Positions 45,971 to 51,161 of a stretch of 51,161 bases of DNA are shown one piece after another. Position 1 is the stretch's first letter, and each line of letters begins with the position of its first letter. A program made the position numbers and the translations under genes. A model generated the notes under the pieces. That model was not told the DNA's origin. It saw nothing but the letters and a program-made list of their open reading frames with translations, and made no database searches. This DNA comes from an uncultured beta proteobacterium (GTDB lineage Bacteria; Pseudomonadota; Gammaproteobacteria; Burkholderiales; Burkholderiaceae_C), in assembly GCA_903838565.1 (NCBI GenBank), contig CAILZB010000049.1, positions 1 through 51,161 on the forward strand, given 5' to 3'.

Positions 45971-48900
45971 TTGATCGGCCTGCGCATCACGGTGCCGGAG
46001 CAGACATCGCGCATTTGGGGGCCGGCACTGCTGATGCTGATCGCCCTGACCGGTGGCCTGATGCTTAGGCGCGGGCGGATTCGTGCCGCCACCTCCGTAC
46101 TGGCCTACGGACTGTGGGTCGGCGTGACCGGCATCGCCGCCTTCACCGGTGGCGTGCGTGCGCCCGCGGTCGTGGGCTACCCGGTCATCATCTTGATGGT
46201 CGCGTGGATGATCGGCGTTCGCAGCGCTCTGTTCATCGCCGGCCTCACGCTGAGCGCCACCCTGGCCATGTACTGGCTCGAAAGAGGTGGCGTTCTCAGT
46301 CAGCTCCTACCCTCCTCCTCGGGCATGCATGCTACCGACCAGGCCGTTGTCTACACGCTCACCGCGGCGGTGGCGGTGTTTCTGGTGCGCAGCTATCAGC
46401 ACCGCATGGACGAGCTGCGAAGGGTCGGGATCGACCTGGGGCGGCGCAAGCGGGAACTGGAGTCGAGCAACGCGGAACTGCAGCGCGCGCAGGCCTACGA
46501 GCGCTACCGAAACCAGACGCTGGAACTGATGGCAGGGGGTGCGGCGCTGGCCAGCGTGCTGCAGGCGATCGCGCTGGGCGTCGAACAATTCAACCCGGAC
46601 ATGCTGTGCAGCGTGCTGCTGCTTGACGCCGACGGCAAGCACCTGGGCAGAGGCGTCGCACCCAGCCTGCCCGATTTCTATAGCAGCGCGCTTGAAGGCA
46701 TTGAAATTGGCATGGGTGTGGGTTCCTGTGGAACCTCGGCCTTCACCGGCGAGCGCGTGATCACGACCGACATCTCGTCCCACCCCTACTGGAAACCCTA
46801 CGCCGAGTTGGCCGCCAGCGCCGATCTGGCCGCCTGCTGGTCACAGCCGATACGCTCATCCACCGACCAGGTACTGGGAACGTTTGCGATTTACCATCGG
46901 ACGCCGCACACGCCCGAAAGTTCGGACATTGCGCTGATCGAACAGGCGGCGCATCTGGCGAGCATCGCCATCGAAAAAAGCGGGGCGGCCGACAAGCTCA
47001 AGGCGAGCGAGGAACATCACCGCGCCATGGTGGAGTGGACGCCCGAATCGATCCTGATCCATCGCGCTGGAATCATCCTCTACGTCAACCCGGCCGCGAT
47101 CAGACTGTTCGGCGCAAGCAACACGCAGGACCTGGTGGGCAAGACCACGCGCGAGTTGATTCACCCGGAGTTTCTGGAACAGCAGAGCGAGCGCATGAAG
47201 AGCATCATCGGCCGCCTCGCCATCAAGCCCATGGTGGAATCCCGGTTTCTCAAACTCGACGGCAGCGCCATCGATGTGGAAGTTCAGGGAACGTCGATAG
47301 CTTTCGGCGGCGAAGCGGCGATTCACGTCTCGATACGCGACATCAGCGAGCGCAAGCAGGCGCAAGCCCAGTTGCATCTGGCTGCCAGCGTCTTCGCCCA
47401 TGCACGCGAAGGCATCATGATCACCGGTGCTGACGCCTGCATCATCGACGTCAACGACACCTTCAGCCGCATCACCGGCTACAGCCGCGAAGAAGTGATG
47501 GGGAAAAACCCGCGCATACTGAGTTCAGGCCGCCAGGACGCCAGCTTCTATGCAGCCATGTGGCAAGCCCTGCTCGATCAGGGGCACTGGAGCGGCGAGC
47601 TCTGGAATCGGCGCAAGGACGGTGAGATCTACGCCGAGATGCAGACCATCAGCGCGGTGCGCGACGCCAACGGGGTCACGCGCCACTATGTCTCGCTGTT
47701 CTCGGACATCACGCCGCTCAAGGAGCATCAAAAGCAACTCGAGCACATCGCGCACTACGACGCCCTGACCAACCTGCCCAACCGCGCCCTGCTCGCCGAC
47801 CGCCTGCATCAGGCCATGGCGCAGGAGCAGCGGCGCGAACAGCGCCTGGCCGTGGCCTTTCTCGACCTCGATCGCTTCAAGGCCATCAACGACCAGTATG
47901 GTCACGATGTGGGTGACCAGATGCTGGTCGCGGTGGCCGCCCACATGAAGCAGGCGCTGCGCGATGGCGACACCCTGGCACGCCTGGGCGGTGACGAATT
48001 TGTCGCCGTTCTTCTGGACATACCCGACGCCGCCGCAAGCGTTCCCATGCTCAGGCGGCTGCTTGCAGCGGCGGCGCTGCCGGTTCAAATTGGCGTTCTC
48101 ACGCTGCAGGTCTCGGCCAGCCTGGGCGTCACCTTCTACCCGCAACGCGACGACGTGGACGCGGATCAATTGCTGCGCCAGGCGGACCAGGCCATGTACC
48201 AGGCCAAGCTGGCCGGAATGAACCGCTACCACGTCTTCGACTCCGACCAGGACAGCAGCATCCGCGGTCATCACGAAAGCCTTGAGCGCATACGCGAAGC
48301 CATCGCCGCCGACGAGTTCGTGCTGCACTACCAGCCCAAGGTCAACATGCGCACCGGCACGGTCATGGGCGCCGAGGCGCTGATTCGCTGGCAACATCCA
48401 CAGCGGGGCCTGCTGCCGCCGGCCGCGTTCCTGCCGGTGATCGAGACGCATGCGCTGGCGATAGACATCGGCGAGTGGGTCATGGGCACGGCGTTGGAGC
48501 AGATGACTTCATGGAAGCGTCAGGGTTTGCACATCCCGGTCAGCGTCAACGTTGGCGGCCATCAACTGCAGCAGCCCGACTTCGTGGCGCGGCTGCAGGA
48601 AATTCTGGCCGCTCACCCCGAGGTCGGCCCGGGAGAGCTGGAACTGGAGGTGCTGGAAACCAGCGCGCTCGAAGACATCACACAGGTGTCACAGGTGATG
48701 GAGTCCTGCAGCGCCATGGGCGTGCGCTTCGCCATCGACGACTTCGGCACCGGTTACTCGTCACTCACCTACCTCAAGCGGTTGCCGGTCGCGGTGCTCA
48801 AGATCGATCAAAGCTTTGTGCGCGACATGCTCGACGACGCCGATGACCTGTCGATTCTGCAGGGCATCATCAGCCTGGCCAGCGCATTCCGCCGTCAGGT

Positions 48901-49078
48901 CATCGCCGAGGGCGTCGAGACCGTGGCCCACGGCACGCTGCTGTTGCAACTGGGCTGCGAACTGGCCCAGGGCTATGGCATCGCGCGCCCCATGCCAGCA
49001 CAGGATTTCCCGCAATGGTCGCGGAGCTGGAAACCCGACCCCGCCTGGCAGCAGGCGACTGAAATGGCTAAGGCTTGA
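45971..49078 (+). CDS. Membrane-bound GAF-PAS-PAS-GGDEF-EAL cyclic-di-GMP enzyme
   Basis: This protein of at least 1035 residues both could make and break c-di-GMP. About four to five membrane helices (residues 15-150, a sensor region I cannot name) are followed by a GAF domain (about 190-335), two PAS domains (about 345-460 and 470-590), GGDEF (RLGGDEF at about 673, with an RDGD inhibitory I-site five residues before it) and EAL. EAL has EALIRWQHP (about 802), NVGGHQL, VLETSAL, IDDFGTGYSS, KIDQSFV and AEGVET. Both catalytic sites look intact. TTG 45971 is the first allowed start, but homology-like sequence extends upstream. The end overlaps the convergent methyltransferase-like gene by 11 bases. 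Confidence 0.9.
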   Translation: MIGLRITVPEQTSRIWGPALLMLIALTGGLMLRRGRIRAATSVLAYGLWVGVTGIAAFTGGVRAPAVVGYPVIILMVAWMIGVRSALFIAGLTLSATLAMYWLERGGVLSQLLPSSSGMHATDQAVVYTLTAAVAVFLVRSYQHRMDELRRVGIDLGRRKRELESSNAELQRAQAYERYRNQTLELMAGGAALASVLQAIALGVEQFNPDMLCSVLLLDADGKHLGRGVAPSLPDFYSSALEGIEIGMGVGSCGTSAFTGERVITTDISSHPYWKPYAELAASADLAACWSQPIRSSTDQVLGTFAIYHRTPHTPESSDIALIEQAAHLASIAIEKSGAADKLKASEEHHRAMVEWTPESILIHRAGIILYVNPAAIRLFGASNTQDLVGKTTRELIHPEFLEQQSERMKSIIGRLAIKPMVESRFLKLDGSAIDVEVQGTSIAFGGEAAIHVSIRDISERKQAQAQLHLAASVFAHAREGIMITGADACIIDVNDTFSRITGYSREEVMGKNPRILSSGRQDASFYAAMWQALLDQGHWSGELWNRRKDGEIYAEMQTISAVRDANGVTRHYVSLFSDITPLKEHQKQLEHIAHYDALTNLPNRALLADRLHQAMAQEQRREQRLAVAFLDLDRFKAINDQYGHDVGDQMLVAVAAHMKQALRDGDTLARLGGDEFVAVLLDIPDAAASVPMLRRLLAAAALPVQIGVLTLQVSASLGVTFYPQRDDVDADQLLRQADQAMYQAKLAGMNRYHVFDSDQDSSIRGHHESLERIREAIAADEFVLHYQPKVNMRTGTVMGAEALIRWQHPQRGLLPPAAFLPVIETHALAIDIGEWVMGTALEQMTSWKRQGLHIPVSVNVGGHQLQQPDFVARLQEILAAHPEVGPGELELEVLETSALEDITQVSQVMESCSAMGVRFAIDDFGTGYSSLTYLKRLPVAVLKIDQSFVRDMLDDADDLSILQGIISLASAFRRQVIAEGVETVAHGTLLLQLGCELAQGYGIARPMPAQDFPQWSRSWKPDPAWQQATEMAKA

Positions 49079-49931
49079 CGAATTTCAGCACGAATTCGTC
49101 CTTGGGCTGAAGCGGCTCCGGCGTGTTCTTGTCACGCGGATCCAGCGGGTTGCGCAAGAAATCCGCGGCCGCGGCGAGCTTGAATCCGGCGGCTTGAACC
49201 TCCTGACGCAGGAAGTCTTCCTCGATCCGGTGCAGCGTTCCCGACTCCGAAATGCCGGTGCCGGCGCGCCCCGCGTGGTCGGCGATCACGTACACGCCAC
49301 CGGACTTGAGCGCGGCGAAAACCGCACGATTCATGCGTGCGCGATCCACGCCCATATGACCTAAATCGTGGTAGTTGAACATCAGGGTCACGAGGTCGAG
49401 CCCGCCCGACGCCAGTGCAGCCGGAACCGGATCTTCAAAGGGTTGCACCACGGAAAGGAGGTTGGACAGCAGCGGGTTCTTGGCCCGCTCGGCCAGCGCC
49501 TGGGCCGATGTCCGGCGCACGGCAGGTGGGGCGGCCGGCGCTGCCGACCCAGAAGCATTTCCTTCCGGATTCACTGCGGTGCGCGGCGCAGCATCGGGGG
49601 CACGCGGTGGCGCGCTTTGTCCGTAGGCGCGACCCTCGGGCCCGACCGCGCGCGCCAGCAACTCGGTCGTGTAGCCACCGCCCGCGCTCAGATCCAGCGC
49701 CACCATACCGGGTCGCACGCCGATGAAGGCCAGCATCGGCTCGGGCTTGCGCCTCAGGTCGTTGCTGCGGTCAGCCGCGCTGCGGTCGGGGTTGGCGACG
49801 AGCTGCGCGATCTGCTGCGGGCTCAGCGTGGCGGGCGCTGGCGCACTCAGGTTCGCGCAGGCGCCCAGCAGCAACGTGAGCAACAGGGGCAACACCGCAT
49901 GACGGGTGGGGGTTCGAAAGCATGATTTCAT
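49068..49931 (-). CDS. Lipoprotein with a class I SAM-dependent methyltransferase fold
   Basis: This 287-residue protein starts with a lipoprotein signal: HAVLPLLLTLLLGAC, lipobox LGAC with Cys near residue 25. It is followed by a methyltransferase-like Rossmann core: motif I is MVALDLSAGGGYTTELLA, then SGGLDLVTLMFNYHDLGHM and SGGVYVIADHAGRAG. It resembles the COG4798 predicted methyltransferases, which often carry signal peptides. An Ala/Pro-rich insert (about residues 105-145) breaks the core. Export sits oddly with a need for SAM, so enzymatic activity is uncertain. It is divergent from the HDOD gene. Confidence 0.8.
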   Translation of the reverse strand: MKSCFRTPTRHAVLPLLLTLLLGACANLSAPAPATLSPQQIAQLVANPDRSAADRSNDLRRKPEPMLAFIGVRPGMVALDLSAGGGYTTELLARAVGPEGRAYGQSAPPRAPDAAPRTAVNPEGNASGSAAPAAPPAVRRTSAQALAERAKNPLLSNLLSVVQPFEDPVPAALASGGLDLVTLMFNYHDLGHMGVDRARMNRAVFAALKSGGVYVIADHAGRAGTGISESGTLHRIEEDFLRQEVQAAGFKLAAAADFLRNPLDPRDKNTPEPLQPKDEFVLKFVKP

Positions 49932-50034
49932 GGTGACTGGCCTTTCTGCGCTGGCAGTGTAGCCATTCGCGGGCGACCGAACCGACGGCGTGGGTTAAAT
50001 TCGGGCCTCCCACAGTCCCACAGAGGAGCACCCC

Positions 50035-50841
50035 TTGTCTGATTTAGCCGCTTTCTTCCAGTCGATCAAGCTTCCGGTGATGTCCGAGGCGGCGCAGGCC
50101 CTGATCCAGACGCTCAACGATGAACAGGTGCAGATCGCGCAGGTGCGCAACATCATCGGGCGCGATCCCGCCATGAGCGCCAAGCTGCTGCGCCTGGCCA
50201 ACAGCGCGAAATTCGGCCTGCCGCGCGGTGTTGCCACGCTGGACGACGCCATCGCCATGGTGGGCATGGCCCAGGTCCGCACGCTGGCGCTGGGGGCTTG
50301 CCTGAACGAGTCATTCCCGGTCGTTGCGGGACTGGACCGCAAGGAGTTCTGGAACAACAGCATGGCCTGCGCCGGTTACGCGCATTGGCTGGCGACCAGC
50401 CTGCAAATGGACGGCCAGATGGCCTGGCTCAGCGGCATGATGCTGCGCCTGGGCGAACTGCTGATCGCGCAGGCGCAGCCGCAGTCGCTGCCGGAGATTG
50501 AAAAACTGCCGCAGCTGCCGGGCGCGCGCTGGGACCGGGAACGGCGCCTGGTGGGATTCAGTGAAGGTCAGATCACGGCCGAACTCGCGCACCGCTGGAA
50601 CTTTCCGATGCAGATCGTCCAGGCCTTGCAGCGCTCCTACGATCCGCTCACGGAGCAGGCGTTTTCACGCCTGGGCGCGGTGCTGCACCTGGCCGGCCTG
50701 CTGGCCGACACGCCCTACGCCGGAGCGCAGGTGCTGGACACGCTGCCCCACGACGTCGTGGCGTCCCTGCAACTGGACATGGAGTGGTTGCGCAGCCACT
50801 TCCCGAGCGCGGACTCGTTTGTCGACATCGGCGCACTGTGA
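50035..50841 (+). CDS. HDOD domain protein
   Basis: This 268-residue protein consists essentially of an HDOD domain, an inactive relative of HD phosphohydrolases found in bacterial signalling. Typical blocks: LPVMSEAAQALIQTLNDEQVQIAQVRNIIGRDPAMSAKLLRLANSA region, ATLDDAIAMVGMAQVRTLALG, WNNSMACAGYAHWLA and AWLSGMMLRLGELLI, with an ITAELAHRWNFP helix near the C-terminus. The start is TTG at 50035, preceded by GAGGAG about eight bases upstream. Partner and signal are unknown. Confidence 0.88.
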   Translation: MSDLAAFFQSIKLPVMSEAAQALIQTLNDEQVQIAQVRNIIGRDPAMSAKLLRLANSAKFGLPRGVATLDDAIAMVGMAQVRTLALGACLNESFPVVAGLDRKEFWNNSMACAGYAHWLATSLQMDGQMAWLSGMMLRLGELLIAQAQPQSLPEIEKLPQLPGARWDRERRLVGFSEGQITAELAHRWNFPMQIVQALQRSYDPLTEQAFSRLGAVLHLAGLLADTPYAGAQVLDTLPHDVVASLQLDMEWLRSHFPSADSFVDIGAL

Positions 50842-50920
50842 CCTTGCGGCAGCCCGGGTCGGGCCGCCGCTTCAGGCGACACAGGGATAATCGCAGCTTG
50901 TCCCTTCAACGCTCCCCACC

Positions 50921-51161
50921 GTGACCTACTCCTTCGAAACCCGGCGTCGCCGCACCTTTGCCATCATCTCCCACCCGGACGCGGGCAAGACCACGCTCAC
51001 GGAAAAGCTGCTGCTGTTCTCGGGCGCGATCCAGATCGCCGGCTCGGTGAAGGCGCGCAAGGCGACGCGCCACGCCACCAGCGACTGGATGGAGATCGAG
51101 AAGCAGCGCGGCATTTCCGTGGCGAGCTCCGTCATGCAGATGGTCTACCGCGACCACGTCA
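50921..51161 (+). CDS. prfC: Peptide chain release factor 3 (partial, runs off the right edge)
   Basis: RF3 is a translational GTPase that recycles RF1 and RF2 from the ribosome. Only the first 80 residues are present. After GTG at 50921 they read [32 protein letters not shown], containing the P-loop HPDAGKTT. The RF3-specific [39 protein letters not shown] follows, with switch I and G2 Thr/Ser residues. The rest lies beyond the window. The start codon is GTG. No ATG is available in frame before the conserved region. Confidence 0.95.
   Translation, partial: MTYSFETRRRRTFAIISHPDAGKTTLTEKLLLFSGAIQIAGSVKARKATRHATSDWMEIEKQRGISVASSVMQMVYRDHV

Overview
This 51-kb window is GC-rich chromosomal DNA from a betaproteobacterium of the order Burkholderiales, most likely Comamonadaceae or a close relative. 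The evidence is the dusB-fis-purH and pilMNOPQ-aroK gene orders, the rubredoxin-pilGHIJ-chpA cluster, the yqgE-ruvX-pyrR-pyrB-pyrC' operon, a lysA preceded by an LptM-like lipoprotein, and an SAH riboswitch in front of ahcY-tlyA-metF. Nearly all DNA is coding, most genes overlap by 1-4 bases, and no phage, transposase, tRNA, rRNA or CRISPR array is visible.

Layout. 1-425: a reverse-strand reading frame joining a DUF1840 protein to the C-terminal part of the lytic transglycosylase MltA. 0.5-2 kb: rmuC. 2-5 kb (minus): dusB-fis-purH. 5-6 kb: a YqaA-family membrane protein and aroK. 6-13 kb (minus): pilM-N-O-P-Q (type IV pilus alignment complex and secretin), a large Ig-like lipoprotein, then aroK. 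13.4-17.6 kb: PBP1A, cyaY, lptM-lysA. 17.7-21 kb: an ODP-like MBL protein, msrPQ and cytochrome c4. 21-24.4 kb: engB, an alpha/beta hydrolase and two LpxL-type acyltransferases. 24.5-25.8 kb: metK behind a SAM-II riboswitch, followed by a 350-bp hairpin array. 26.1-30 kb (minus): yqgE-ruvX-pyrR-pyrB-pyrC'. 30-39.9 kb (minus): rubredoxin and the Pil-Chp chemosensory system. 40-42.3 kb: a thiD-like kinase and hemL. 42.4-45.7 kb (minus): ahcY-tlyA-metF behind an SAH riboswitch. 46-51 kb: a GGDEF-EAL protein, a lipoprotein with a methyltransferase fold, an HDOD protein, and the start of prfC.

Functional themes. The window holds the structural (pilMNOPQ) and signalling (pilGHIJ-chpA) halves of type IV pilus biology plus a c-di-GMP enzyme. 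It also holds three methyl-cycle genes (metK, ahcY, metF), with metK under a SAM-sensing RNA and the ahcY operon under an SAH-sensing RNA.

The least ordinary content is a set of palindromic repeats concentrated at gene ends. (i) A 58-bp nested palindrome occurs four times, with a constant outer stem and a variable inner hairpin. (ii) REP-like GGGACRGACC/GGTCYGTCCC elements lengthen RuvX by about 43 residues and overlap the stop codon of an acyltransferase gene. (iii) The last codons of metK and of metF have each been copied downstream together with hairpins, and several metK-array hairpins keep their pairing while changing sequence. The DUF1840-MltA fusion at the left edge is a second candidate for genome rearrangement.
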